Assembly (NCBI GenBank): GCA_041741535.1
Contig: JBGSJV010000067.1
Location: 101,932-165,931, forward strand
DNA length: 64,000 bases
Direction of reading: 5' to 3'
Origin: M30B19 sp041741535
GTDB taxonomy: Bacteria > Planctomycetota > Planctomycetia > Pirellulales > Pirellulaceae
The notes under the pieces are model-generated. The model did not search any database and had not been told where the DNA came from. It saw nothing but the letters and a program-made list of their open reading frames with translations. The translations under genes were made by a program, and so were the position numbers. Each line of letters opens with the position of its first letter. Position 1 is the stretch's first letter. Positions 25,497 to 34,800 of the stretch are shown here, in pieces.

Positions 25497-26564
25497 TCAC
25501 GTTTTTGGAGCAACGATCTTTTCGGACCGCTCGCCTGATGGTTTATTGGGCTTGGGTCGTTCGACGGGCGGTACAACTTCTTGAATTTGGATCGCCTTTT
25601 TGCCCTTCATCGCGCCGGGCATGCCGAGATAGCGCTCCTGGTTGCCAATGCTGACCACCAGTGGCGCGTGAACGTCGTGGCTGGTGGTGATCACGTCACC
25701 GACCCGCAATCCCAGCAACTCGGAGGTCGTGATTCGCGAGGTTGCCAACGTCACGATCAGCTCGGCTTCCGATTGCTCGACCGCCATGCCGATGTGGGCC
25801 TGCGTTTCGGAATTGATCATGCCCCGACCATAACCGCTCCAACTGTTGGCCACCAAGGTGCTGCTAAATCGTTCGATGCTGTTGTACGGGATGCACAAAT
25901 TGATCAAGCCACGCAAACCTTGCATCGCGATCTCAAAGCCGATCAACACCACCACTTCATTTGGCGGCACGATCGACACCAATTGGGGATTGCTTTCCAA
26001 ACGAATGATGTTGAATTCCAGATCGATGACGTTGGACCAAGACTGTTGCAAGTGCTCCAAGAACAGATTCGTGATCCGTTGGCTCAAGCGGCGTTCGATT
26101 TCAGTCATGGGACGGCGCAACATGACCGGGTCTTCTTTCCCTCCGCCCAGCATTCGGTCCAACATCGGATACAGGATCGAAGGGTTGATATCGACAATGA
26201 AATTGCCCTTCAAGGGCTCGGCATCCAACACAATAAAGCAGGTTGGCACTTCCAGACCAAACACAAACTCCGCGAAGGTCAATTGATCGACGCTAGTCAA
26301 TTTGACTTCCACCACCGTTCGCAACAAGGCCGACAGGGATGACCCAAAGTTACGTCCGAAACCCTCATGCAGGCTTTGCAACGCCCGCATCTGCTCTTTG
26401 CCTACCCGCTCCGGACGCTTGAAGTCGTAAGGAGTGACCTTGAGCTTGGGTTTGGCCGACGCCCGCTCCCGTGGCTTGGCGACCGGCGTCGGCTCGGCCG
26501 GTGCCAGATTCTCCAGCAGGCTTTCAACTTCGGATTCGCTGAGGATTTGTTCTTTTTCGTCCAT
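25497..26564 (-). CDS. fliM: Flagellar motor switch protein FliM
   Basis: A 355-residue C-ring protein that binds CheY-P and FliG/FliN to set rotor direction. Starting at ATG 26564 it opens with MDEKEQILSESEVESLLENL, the CheY-binding helix (LSQxEIDxLL type), followed by a Pro-rich linker, the middle domain (GRNFGSSLSALLRTVVEVKL, IERRLSQRITNLFLEHLQQS) and the C-terminal SpoA/FliN-like domain (VTLATSRITTSELLGLRVGD). It is an orphan: no other flagellar gene lies in the window. A TTG further upstream (26633) is an unlikely start. Confidence 0.95.
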   Translation of the reverse strand: MDEKEQILSESEVESLLENLAPAEPTPVAKPRERASAKPKLKVTPYDFKRPERVGKEQMRALQSLHEGFGRNFGSSLSALLRTVVEVKLTSVDQLTFAEFVFGLEVPTCFIVLDAEPLKGNFIVDINPSILYPMLDRMLGGGKEDPVMLRRPMTEIERRLSQRITNLFLEHLQQSWSNVIDLEFNIIRLESNPQLVSIVPPNEVVVLIGFEIAMQGLRGLINLCIPYNSIERFSSTLVANSWSGYGRGMINSETQAHIGMAVEQSEAELIVTLATSRITTSELLGLRVGDVITTSHDVHAPLVVSIGNQERYLGMPGAMKGKKAIQIQEVVPPVERPKPNKPSGERSEKIVAPKT

Positions 26565-26858
26565 GGCAACTGTTGGTGGAGAAAGTTCCAGCGCTTCGTC
26601 AAGCTTTGATTTGCGAGTAGCTACGTTTACCAAAGCGTGTTGCGCTCGGGGAAATCCGCGTTTGGGTAAACGCAGCTATCCCACTTTTTCAGCGTGGCAA
26701 CGCTCTAGCGCTGGCGAGGCCGCTCCGAGGTGCCGTTCATCTTAGAAAACAAACGGCACCTGTCGCAAGTTCGTTTTGCCATCGCTAACCGCCGGTCTTT
26801 CCGGTTATTCGCCAACACCCCGCAAAGCCTGCTAGCATCCGCGCGACGAACACCCAGA

Positions 26859-28616
26859 TTACGGCAGTTCGTAACAGACGGCTTCTTTGGCATTGCGGAG
26901 ATACAGTCGGTTGCCGACGACGACGGGGTGATTCCACGTCTTGCCATCGAGCGATTGAAGCGAGCTGCGTTCCACGTGTTCGTCGGGGTTGGTTTCCAGC
27001 AGCACCAGTTCACCCGATTCTTCGGCGATGACAAGCAGTAGATTCGAGTCGGCGAGGAGCAGGACTTGCCCTTTGCCATAACGTCCCTGCTTCCAACGCC
27101 GTTGTCCATCTTTCAGATCCACGCAGGCGAACACCGCTCCATCGAAACCGTAAGCATATCCTTGGTGAACGACGAAATCGTTGAAGTCGGGTTTTAGACT
27201 ACGTGAAGTCCAGACCTCTTTGGAAGTCAGCCCGGTTTCGCTCGGAGCCAGTTCGATAACGCGAGCGCCTGCGAACTCGCTGGTAAACATCAAACGCTGG
27301 GAGTCGATGACCGCGGGTTGTACGGCACGATAGCCGGCGATCTCGTGGGGATGCTGATGCAAGGTTTTCCCAGTCGCCGGGTCCAAGAACAGCGCTCCGT
27401 CGCCGCCGAGAAACACCAACTGCTCGCCACCAAAAAATTTCGTCAAATGCACGGAACTGTACGACTGTTTGTTGGCGGGTACCGACCAACGCACTTCGCC
27501 CGATGTCGCATCAAAGGCCACAATTCCCAAATCACCCGCTCCCACGGCATGAACAATCACCAGTCCATTGTGGACCAACGGCGAGCAAGAATAGCCCCAC
27601 ATGGGTGGATCTTCTTTCGTCAGCGCGCGCATATCGACCTGCCAAACAATCTCGCCGGCGGTCGCTTCCAGACACACGAGCCAGCCTTCCGCGCCCAAGG
27701 CAAACACTCGCCCGTCCGCAATTGTGGGGGTGGCGCGGGGGCCCAAGCCACCCAAATCATCAAAGAATCGCGATTCGATTTCTCGAGCCCACACTTCCAA
27801 TCCGTTTTCGGCGTCGTAGCATACGATGGCTTCGCTTGGCCCACGTTGTTCTTGCGTCACGAGGAACTGATCCGCGACGGCAAACGAGGACCAAGCCGGT
27901 CCGAGCTTGACGCGCCAAATTTCTTTCGGTGGCTGCGACTTCCAATCGGCGCTAAAGACTTGCCCGTGTTGCGAGCCGTCTCGTTCTGGTCCGCGAAATC
28001 CGGGCCAAACCGGTTGCTGAAAGCTCTCGCTGGTGGGTTGACGAGTTGCGCGAATATTGGTGGAGCGCTGAGCCAAGAACTCTTCTTCCGGAGTTGGTTG
28101 CCAGCGCCAGGAAAACCCGAAGCTAAATCTCCCCGTCGCACCATCGTTTTTTAACATTGCTGATCCGCTGGCTGCGATCGCCGCCAACAACAGTGCGACC
28201 CAAGTTCGTCGGATCTGGAGCACGCGACTTTGCGCAATGAGCCCAATGGCAAAGGTCGCCATGGTCGTGGGCAGGGTCAAGACTAAAACGGGGGCCCCAC
28301 GCATCGAAGGATCCATGACCGCCACGGTGATCGCCAGAATCAAACCGATTCCAACCACACCCAGGAAGCGCTCGGGCCAAGTGGCTCGTGACAGCGTCAC
28401 CCACCAACCGAAGACCACCAGACTCAACAAGAAGGGCACAAACGACCCTACCATCCACACCATGGGGACTTCCGGGAACCAAGTCATGAAGTATCGCGCA
28501 ACGACCATCAAAACGAGTAGGATCACTGGAATCCAAATTCGCAGCGGTCGGTAGGCAGACGCCGTCCGAGATTGTTCCGTAGGGGAATTGTAGTTGGCGT
28601 TTTCTTCTTGGTTCAT
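26859..28616 (-). CDS. Membrane-anchored PQQ-like beta-propeller protein
   Basis: A 585-residue protein with a short cytoplasmic N-terminus, about four or five transmembrane helices in residues 25-165 (WIPVILLVLMVVARYFMTWF, FLGVVGIGLILAITVAVMD), and an extracytoplasmic eight-bladed PQQ-like propeller (about 205-585: WPGFRGPERDGSQHG, VCYDAENGLEVWAREIES, GEIVWQVDMRAL, FDATSGEVRWSVPANKQSYS). It has the PQQ-like repeat pattern but no evident quinoprotein dehydrogenase site. Its ATG overlaps the stop of scpA by 4 bases (ATGA), implying translational coupling. Function unknown. Confidence 0.85.
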   Translation of the reverse strand: MNQEENANYNSPTEQSRTASAYRPLRIWIPVILLVLMVVARYFMTWFPEVPMVWMVGSFVPFLLSLVVFGWWVTLSRATWPERFLGVVGIGLILAITVAVMDPSMRGAPVLVLTLPTTMATFAIGLIAQSRVLQIRRTWVALLLAAIAASGSAMLKNDGATGRFSFGFSWRWQPTPEEEFLAQRSTNIRATRQPTSESFQQPVWPGFRGPERDGSQHGQVFSADWKSQPPKEIWRVKLGPAWSSFAVADQFLVTQEQRGPSEAIVCYDAENGLEVWAREIESRFFDDLGGLGPRATPTIADGRVFALGAEGWLVCLEATAGEIVWQVDMRALTKEDPPMWGYSCSPLVHNGLVIVHAVGAGDLGIVAFDATSGEVRWSVPANKQSYSSVHLTKFFGGEQLVFLGGDGALFLDPATGKTLHQHPHEIAGYRAVQPAVIDSQRLMFTSEFAGARVIELAPSETGLTSKEVWTSRSLKPDFNDFVVHQGYAYGFDGAVFACVDLKDGQRRWKQGRYGKGQVLLLADSNLLLVIAEESGELVLLETNPDEHVERSSLQSLDGKTWNHPVVVGNRLYLRNAKEAVCYELP

Positions 28617-29449
28617 GACTTTGTGTTTTCTGACAGTGGTTGAAGGTTAGGCATGGCGGGCTCTGCGTTTGTCGCAGTACCGCCGTAGGTATCGATCTTG
28701 CTTAGATCCAAGTCGGCGGCGAATGTTTCACCGCGCATCAAGCGAATGTCGCCGTGGACATCTTCTTGCAACGCAACGACGGCGTGATGGCGAATCAGTT
28801 CGAGCACTGCCAAAAACACGCCCACAATAGAAGACTTGTGCATCCCGGGACGAAACATCTCGGAAAACATGACTTGGCCGCTATCGCGGAGGGACTCGTG
28901 AATCTGTCCGACATACACGTGAATCGGAGTTTCGTCGTAGATGACCGCATGTTGCGTGGGGACTCGATGTTGTTTCAAGATTCGCCCGACCGCACTGACC
29001 AAGTCCCACAACGCTATTTCTTGGATGGGTTGATCCTGGGGCGCGATCTCGCGCGGCGGCAAGTCATTCGCCAAGCGTGCGTATCGCTGCTGCCATTGCA
29101 AGCCGCGTTCGTTAAGCAGCGTCGCAGCGTCGCGAAATTGTTTGTATTCCAATAAGCGATCGACCAATTGTTCGCGAGGATCCGTCCAAACGCCCTCCTC
29201 GTCCTCAACGGGAACGGGGCGAGGCAGCAAGGCTTGTGACTTCATCTCGATCAGAAGCCCAGCAACTTCCAAGAAGTCGCCGACCGCGTTGATGTCGATT
29301 TCTTGGAGAACTTCCAAGTAGTTCTGGAATTGTTCAGCAATCCGTCCCAATTGGAGCGTGGAAATCTCCAGTTCATGTTTGCGGACCAAATGCAACAGCA
29401 AATCAAGCGGCCCGCGAAAGATGTCAAGTTGGACGCGAAAATCGCTCAT
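28613..29449 (-). CDS. scpA: Segregation and condensation protein A
   Basis: A 278-residue kleisin subunit of the SMC-ScpAB condensin. The N-terminal domain FRVQLDIFRGPLDLLLHLVR, the LGRIAEQFQNYLEVLQEIDI motif, and FLEVAGLLIEMKSQALLPRP are hallmarks; the C-terminal winged helix (FLAVLELIRHHAVVALQEDV) ends near residue 240, followed by a tail. It should bridge SMC heads in the cytoplasm. scpB is not adjacent; instead a membrane PQQ protein is coupled through a 4-base overlap. Start at ATG 29449. Confidence 0.96.
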   Translation of the reverse strand: MSDFRVQLDIFRGPLDLLLHLVRKHELEISTLQLGRIAEQFQNYLEVLQEIDINAVGDFLEVAGLLIEMKSQALLPRPVPVEDEEGVWTDPREQLVDRLLEYKQFRDAATLLNERGLQWQQRYARLANDLPPREIAPQDQPIQEIALWDLVSAVGRILKQHRVPTQHAVIYDETPIHVYVGQIHESLRDSGQVMFSEMFRPGMHKSSIVGVFLAVLELIRHHAVVALQEDVHGDIRLMRGETFAADLDLSKIDTYGGTATNAEPAMPNLQPLSENTKS

Positions 29450-29675
29450 GGAATCAGCGTCGATTAGTGGAAAGCTTGGGGAACGAGAGTCGGACGGGAG
29501 ACGCCGCGGTCACCGCCAAGTCAGCATCTTACGCTACAAGTCGAGCCTGTGACGAGGCCAGTTTGTGGGCTGCATTGCTTTTCGATCGTCTTGGGTTGTG
29601 ATAGGCTGAGCGTCTCCCGGAATGGCGCCGTTTCCTGCGGGGACAAGCGATGCTCTCCAAAAAAGGATCACGTCC

Positions 29676-30176
29676 ATGTCAAGCTCGAATGCAGCTCCGT
29701 GTCCCCCCCGAGTGGACATCGAATTTGATTGTTTGCCATTGCGAAGCACCGCCAACCGACCGTTGCCGGCAGACGCCAGCCCAGGGTTCGAGCGGTTGTG
29801 GACGTCCCTTCGCCTAGCCGCCGAAAAACATGGCATCCACAACACCTATTTCTTGAACCGCGGGCGTTGTTGCTTTCATTTGACGAATCACCCTCAGTTG
29901 GGACAGATTACGTTTAGCTTTTTCGGAGTCGTGTTGACGGATAGTCAAGACCAAAACACCGTATCGTCAGACTTGACCGTGGAACTCCAACAAGAGACGT
30001 GTGACTGGTTGGAGCAAAGCATCGTGAGTTGGCTGGCCAAGACCGTCATTCGAGCGGTCGAGATCGAATTCGACAGATACATTCATGCGGGCGACCTGGC
30101 TCGCACCCAACAACGGCTCGATGAACTGGAACAACAGGCCCAAGCGAAGGGGGGCTACCTCGGGATGTACCTATGA
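29676..30176 (+). CDS. Conserved planctomycete hypothetical protein
   Basis: A 166-residue soluble protein without recognised domain. The ATG at 29676 has AAGGA 8 bases upstream. The middle is compact (HGIHNTYFLNRGRCCFHLTN, ITFSFFGVVLTDSQD); the C-terminus is helical (AGDLARTQQRLDELEQQAQA) and ends GGYLGMYL. There is no signal or membrane segment. Its stop overlaps the dihydroorotase start by four bases (ATGA), so both are probably co-translated and it may act in pyrimidine metabolism or its control; that is inference. Confidence 0.75.
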   Translation: MSSSNAAPCPPRVDIEFDCLPLRSTANRPLPADASPGFERLWTSLRLAAEKHGIHNTYFLNRGRCCFHLTNHPQLGQITFSFFGVVLTDSQDQNTVSSDLTVELQQETCDWLEQSIVSWLAKTVIRAVEIEFDRYIHAGDLARTQQRLDELEQQAQAKGGYLGMYL

Positions 30177-31534
30177 AACGAATCTTAATCCGGGGCGGGA
30201 CGCTCGTCTCGGGAACGAACAGCCGAGTCGCTGACCTCTTGGTGAGTGGTGTCAAGATCATCGCTGTGGACCCAGGGCCGGCAACCTCCTATGACGAGTT
30301 GGTCGACGCTTCCGGCTTGCATGTTTTGCCCGGCGTGATTGACGATCAAGTGCATTTTCGACAACCGGGTCTCGAGCATAAAGAAGACTTGGCCCACGCG
30401 ACTCGGGCGTGCGCGAAAGGTGGCGTCACCAGCTTTCTCGAAATGCCCAACACCAAACCGGCAACGGTCAGTGTGGACTTGCTGCACCAGAAGTTGGACA
30501 TGGCTGCCCACTGTTGCTTGGTGAACTACGGATTTTACATCGGCGCCACACCCCACAATGTCGCAGAACTCAAGCGAGCTCGGCGCACACCAGGGATCAA
30601 GATCTTCATTGGTAGCAGTACCGGAGACTTGTTGGTCGATCAGCAAGATGATTTGGAACGGATCTTTGCGGAAACCACGTTACCGATAACGGCGCATTGT
30701 GAAGACGAAGCGACGGTGCGGGCCAACGCAGCCCGGTTGGCCGGGAGTCACGATGTCGCCGTCCATTCGCAGATACGCGATCATGCGGCCGCACTCTTGG
30801 CGACTCGGCGAGCAATAAGTTTGGCCAAGCGACACCGGCATCGGTTTCATGTCTTGCATGTGTCCACCGCCGCAGAGATCGCAGAGATCCGTGACCATCA
30901 ACAGTTGATCACCGCCGAAGTGTGCCCGCATCATTTGTTTTTTTCGGTCGACGATTACCCACGTTTGGGTTCCCTCATCCAGATGAATCCATCGATCAAA
31001 TTCCGCAGCGACAACGAAGGGTTGTGGCAGGCGTTGTTGGATGGATCGATTCAAGTCGTGGCGACCGATCACGCCCCCCACACCTGGGCAGAAAAGCAAC
31101 AGCCGTATCCGGCAAGTCCTTCCGGGCTGCCAGCGGTGGAGAACTCTTTGGCCCTGTTCCTCCATCAAGTGAATCTGGGGCGATGCCGGATCGAGCAAGT
31201 GGTGCGGTGGATGTGCGAGGCCCCAGCCGCCGTTTGGAACTTGAAAGACAAAGGCCATTTGTTGCCCGGTTTCGATGCGGACTTGGCCTTGGTCGATTTG
31301 CAGTCCCAACGAACCATTCGGAATCAAGACCAGCAAACCAAATGCCGTTGGAGCCCGTGGGACGGTGAAACGTTGACCGGTTGGCCCGTCATGACGATGG
31401 TCGGTGGACAATGGGTCTTTCGCCAACGGGAGGCTAATGATCAAGCTTGGTTTGCTACGGAACCACGGGGCCAAGAAATTCAATTCGACCACGATGGACT
31501 TGGATATTGGGGTCGCACCACAGCGACGATCTGA
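30173..31534 (+). CDS. pyrC: Dihydroorotase (metal-site His replaced by Gln)
   Basis: A 453-residue amidohydrolase that cyclises carbamoyl-aspartate in pyrimidine synthesis. Family segments: VLPGVIDDQVHFRQPGLEHK, FLEMPNTKP, GIKIFIGSSTGDLLVDQ (with the lysine ligand region), FHVLHVSTAAEI, EVCPHHLFF, and ATDHAPH (297-303). In the first metal motif the usual D-x-H-x-H is D-D-Q59-V-H61: the first His is Gln. The same DDQVHFR form is known to me in Bacteroidetes dihydroorotases, so this may be a genuine clade rather than an inactive protein. Cotranscribed with the upstream small gene (4-base overlap). Confidence 0.88.
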   Translation: MKRILIRGGTLVSGTNSRVADLLVSGVKIIAVDPGPATSYDELVDASGLHVLPGVIDDQVHFRQPGLEHKEDLAHATRACAKGGVTSFLEMPNTKPATVSVDLLHQKLDMAAHCCLVNYGFYIGATPHNVAELKRARRTPGIKIFIGSSTGDLLVDQQDDLERIFAETTLPITAHCEDEATVRANAARLAGSHDVAVHSQIRDHAAALLATRRAISLAKRHRHRFHVLHVSTAAEIAEIRDHQQLITAEVCPHHLFFSVDDYPRLGSLIQMNPSIKFRSDNEGLWQALLDGSIQVVATDHAPHTWAEKQQPYPASPSGLPAVENSLALFLHQVNLGRCRIEQVVRWMCEAPAAVWNLKDKGHLLPGFDADLALVDLQSQRTIRNQDQQTKCRWSPWDGETLTGWPVMTMVGGQWVFRQREANDQAWFATEPRGQEIQFDHDGLGYWGRTTATI

Positions 31535-31596
31535 CCAATTGGGGCACCGTCGTCAATGGAGTACAATACAGATGGGCAGTGGAGGTCCAGCGTTTG

Positions 31597-31702
31597 CTAG
31601 GCTTTGTCCCATTAAGGGTCTGACCCACTCCGGTCATGCCTTTTTGTCCGAAACGATTACATGCCCTCCCAAGGGTCAGACCCCTTTGGGGACAGAGCCT
31701 AG
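31597..31702. repeat. 106-bp inverted-repeat element (GGGTC-type)
   Basis: Arms of about 30 bp, CTAGGCTTTGTCCCATTAAG...GGGTCTGACCC and GGGTCAGACCCCTTTGGGGA...CAGAGCCTAG, flank a 46-bp centre. The arms match with few mismatches. It is a REP/MITE-like intergenic element between pyrC and the stress protein gene. It resembles in style, but not in sequence detail, the element at 36245. Confidence 0.75.
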
Positions 31703-31761
31703 ATTTAGGGACGCAGACCGTAGTCAAACATCCAAAGTATTGCCTAACAGGAGAATCAACG

Positions 31762-32193
31762 ATGAACCTATTGAGTGGTAAACCGGTCATTGTACCTTGG
31801 GATTTCTCGGACATGTCGCAAGAGGCGCTCTCCAAGGCGCTTGGATTGGCCAAAGACCCCGATCTGATTCACGTCGTTCACGTGACGCAGCTTCCGCCGG
31901 TGATGGAGCCGGGTGTGGTGTGGGGCTCGCTGGACGAAGGTTCGATCATCAAGCACTGTGAAGATTCCTTCCAAACCGTGCTCGCATCGCGAACGGAGTG
32001 GACAGGTGTTCATTTCAAAGTGCTGGTGGGCGATCCCGGTTTGTCGATCACCGACTATGCCAAAGACCACGGTGCCGAGTTGATCGTGATTTCGTCGCAT
32101 GGCCACACGGGATTGTCGCGTCTGCTGTTGGGCAGCGTGGCAGAACGAGTGGTTCGCTTGGCCCATTGCCCGGTTTTGGTCCTCCGAAAATAG
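31762..32193 (+). CDS. Universal stress protein (UspA family)
   Basis: A 143-residue single-domain Usp. The ATG at 31762 follows AGGAGA by 7 bases. It has the start motif VIVPWDFSDMSQEALSKALG and the ATP-binding signature SHGHTGLSRLLLGSVAERVV (G-2x-G-9x-G(S/T)), ending CPVLVLRK. It should bind ATP and act in the cytoplasm under stress; partners unknown. It precedes the sugar transporter by 45 bases, so readthrough is possible, but a shared function is not implied. Confidence 0.93.
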   Translation: MNLLSGKPVIVPWDFSDMSQEALSKALGLAKDPDLIHVVHVTQLPPVMEPGVVWGSLDEGSIIKHCEDSFQTVLASRTEWTGVHFKVLVGDPGLSITDYAKDHGAELIVISSHGHTGLSRLLLGSVAERVVRLAHCPVLVLRK

Positions 32194-32238
32194 GACCATC
32201 GCCGATTTACCTGCCCTCCAAACTCCGCGTGGTTTGAT

Positions 32239-33222
32239 ATGCGATTTCTTTCTTTCATGATCGTGGCGGTTCTGTGGACTTTGGTTGCCGGTTGTGGAGG
32301 CACTTCAGCGCCGGAGCAGGCACCAGCCACGCCAAACACTTCGACGACACGCGGAACGATTGGTTACAGCGCGATCACGCTGACGAATCCGTTCTTCCAA
32401 GAGATCTCCGCGAACATGCGCGAAGCGGCCGCGGACGCAGGCTATGAATTGCTGGAGGTTTCCGCGGACTCGGACGTCAAGAAACAAGCCGATCAGATCG
32501 ACGATTTTATTGTGCGCGGCGTGAGCGCCATCATTCTCAATCCGGCCGATTCCCAGTCCATTGGGCCCGCGATTCAAAAAGCAAACGCGGCGGGTATTCC
32601 CGTATTCACCAACGACATTGCCTACGCGGGGGATGCTGGACAAGTCATTAGCCACATTGCCACCGACAATTTGCAGGGCGGGCGATTGGCGGGCGAGGCA
32701 ATGCTGGAACTGGTCGGCGAGACCGGGGGCAAGATTGCAATTTTGAGTTACCAACAAGTGGAGTCCTGCCAACTAAGGGTCAAAGGCTTTCTCGAAATTG
32801 TGGAAGCACACAATACGAGCGGTCGGGGCGGTCGGATCGAAATCGTCGCGACGCTGGACAGTGGCGGAGCCCGGGACAAAGGCCATGATGCCGCGCGCGA
32901 TGCCGTACAATCCAACCCCGACCTCGCTGCAATTTTTGCCATCAATGATCCGTCGGCGCTTGGGGCTTACGCGGCACTGGAAGCAGCCGGCAAACACGAC
33001 CAAATCAAGTTGATTGGATTCGACGGACAAACCACCGGGAAGCAAGCGATTCGAGACGGCAAGATCTACTGCGATCCGATTCAGTTCCCCGACCAAATTG
33101 GGAAACGGACCATTGAAATCGTGTTGCAGTATTTTCGCGGCGACGAGGTCCCAAAAGAAGTGTTGATCCCGACGAAACTCTATCGCCAAACCGATGCCGC
33201 CGCTGATCCCAGTTTAAAATAG
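32239..33222 (+). CDS. Sugar ABC transporter substrate-binding lipoprotein (RbsB-like)
   Basis: A 327-residue periplasmic-binding protein of the LacI/RbsB fold. The lipoprotein signal ends LVAGC (Cys19). Fold markers: IGYSAITLTNPFFQEISANM, AIILNPADSQSIGPAI, PVFTNDIAYAG, AAIFAINDPSALGAYAALEA and LIGFDGQTTGKQAI. It should bind a pentose, hexose or similar sugar outside the cytoplasmic membrane. It is followed by the ATPase and permease in order B-A-C, all on the plus strand, forming one transporter. The BMC operon 3 kb further suggests fucose, rhamnose or related sugar as a candidate ligand, without direct proof. Confidence 0.92.
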   Translation: MRFLSFMIVAVLWTLVAGCGGTSAPEQAPATPNTSTTRGTIGYSAITLTNPFFQEISANMREAAADAGYELLEVSADSDVKKQADQIDDFIVRGVSAIILNPADSQSIGPAIQKANAAGIPVFTNDIAYAGDAGQVISHIATDNLQGGRLAGEAMLELVGETGGKIAILSYQQVESCQLRVKGFLEIVEAHNTSGRGGRIEIVATLDSGGARDKGHDAARDAVQSNPDLAAIFAINDPSALGAYAALEAAGKHDQIKLIGFDGQTTGKQAIRDGKIYCDPIQFPDQIGKRTIEIVLQYFRGDEVPKEVLIPTKLYRQTDAAADPSLK

Positions 33223-33274
33223 CGACGATTGGTTGTCGGGTTCGGATAGACGCTTGCTTTTAAAAGGGTCGTGC

Positions 33275-34786
33275 ATGTCGGACTCGATCGCTCCGCAGAC
33301 TGGCCTAGTACCGCTCTTAAGAATGCGGAGCGTATCGAAGTCGTTCCCCGGGGTTCAAGCGCTCCGCAGTGTCGAGTTAACCGTGCGAAGCGGCGAAGTT
33401 CATGCATTGTTGGGAGAAAACGGCGCGGGCAAAAGTACGCTGATCAAGATCTTGGGGGGCGTGCATCAACCGGACGACGGAACGATCGAAATCGCCGGCC
33501 AATCCGTGGCGTTTACGTCACCTCGCGCGGCTTTGGATGCCGGCATTGGGATCATCTATCAAGAATTCAACCTGGCCCCCTCGCTAACAGCGACCGAAAA
33601 TTTGTTTCTCGGACAGGAGCGGTCAACCTGGGGCTTTTTGCGACTCCAGCAAGAACAAGATCGAGCCCAAGACCTGTTCTCACGATTGGGCGTGCCGATC
33701 CCGTTGGATGTCCCGTGCCATGAACTCTCAATCGCCCAACAGCAAATCGTCGAGATCGCCAAAGCCCTCACCAAAGAAGCGCGTCTATTGGTCATGGACG
33801 AACCCACAACGGCGTTGACTCCGGCGGAAGTGGATCGACTATTGGCTGTCATCTGTGAATTGCGCACGCAGGGGTTAGGCGTGATCTACATCAGTCATCG
33901 ATTGGACGAAGTCGAACAGATCGCAGATCGAGCGACGATTCTTCGCGATGGTCAATACGTTGGTACTCTCGCCCGCTCCGAACTGGAACGGCAAACCATG
34001 ATCGAATGGATGGTCGGGCGGCAAATTGAAAACGAGTTTCCCAAACAAGCCGTTGCAGCCGGAGCGGTGCGACTAGAAGTCAAGAATCTTCGCCGAGGCG
34101 CCGCGGTCCGAGACGTGTCGTTTCAGGTTCGGGCTGGAGAAGTATTGGGGATCACGGGATTGGTCGGCGCGGGGCGCACGGAAGTGGCTCGCTTGATATT
34201 TGGGGCCGACCGTCGCGACTCCGGCAGTGTTCATTTGGATGGTCGCACCCTGTCGATCCGCAGTCCGCGTGACGCCATTCGCGAAGGGATCTGCCTCTTG
34301 ACGGAAGATCGAAAACACCAAGGTCTGTTGTTGGAACGAAGTGTTCGCGAGAACTTTGGCTTGCCGAACTTGCGTGAGTTTTCGACCGGCGGCTTTGTTC
34401 GCCAACGGCAAGAACATCTGGCTTGGTCGGGGTTCCGCGAGAAACTACAGATCAAAGTTCCGCACGCCGAAACGTTGGCCACCCATTTATCAGGTGGCAA
34501 TCAGCAGAAGGTCGTATTGGCCAAATGGTTGCAAGCCAACGCAGAGGTCATTATGTTCGACGAACCGACCCGGGGAATTGATGTCGGGGCCAAATACGAA
34601 ATCTACTTGCTCATCAATCAATTGGCTCATGCCGGAAAAGCGATCATCATGATCAGTTCCGAACTGCCAGAAGTCTTGGGGATGAGCGATCGAATCCTCG
34701 TCATGCACGAAGGGTGGATTACTGGAGAAGTGCTCGACCCTAGTCGGGCAACGCAAGCACAGATCATGCAATACGCCATCGGCTAA
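33275..34786 (+). CDS. Sugar ABC transporter ATP-binding protein (two-domain, RbsA/MglA-like)
   Basis: A 503-residue tandem ABC ATPase. Domain 1 (about 1-250) has Walker A LLGENGAGKSTLIK, signature LSIAQQQIVEIAKAL and Walker B LVMDEPTTAL; domain 2 (about 265-503) has a degenerate Walker A (GITGLVGAGRTEVARLIFG), LSGGNQQKVVLAKWL and IMFDEPTRGIDVG. This asymmetry is normal for the RbsA class. The ATG at 33275 starts on the domain and the gap to rbsB is 52 bases. It energises the permease encoded 14 bases downstream. Confidence 0.95.
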   Translation: MSDSIAPQTGLVPLLRMRSVSKSFPGVQALRSVELTVRSGEVHALLGENGAGKSTLIKILGGVHQPDDGTIEIAGQSVAFTSPRAALDAGIGIIYQEFNLAPSLTATENLFLGQERSTWGFLRLQQEQDRAQDLFSRLGVPIPLDVPCHELSIAQQQIVEIAKALTKEARLLVMDEPTTALTPAEVDRLLAVICELRTQGLGVIYISHRLDEVEQIADRATILRDGQYVGTLARSELERQTMIEWMVGRQIENEFPKQAVAAGAVRLEVKNLRRGAAVRDVSFQVRAGEVLGITGLVGAGRTEVARLIFGADRRDSGSVHLDGRTLSIRSPRDAIREGICLLTEDRKHQGLLLERSVRENFGLPNLREFSTGGFVRQRQEHLAWSGFREKLQIKVPHAETLATHLSGGNQQKVVLAKWLQANAEVIMFDEPTRGIDVGAKYEIYLLINQLAHAGKAIIMISSELPEVLGMSDRILVMHEGWITGEVLDPSRATQAQIMQYAIG

Positions 34787-34800
34787 GGAAAAATATCAGC

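Noticed and set aside
30680..31492. 270-codon open frame antisense to dihydroorotase
   Set aside because: Shadow of a clear gene.
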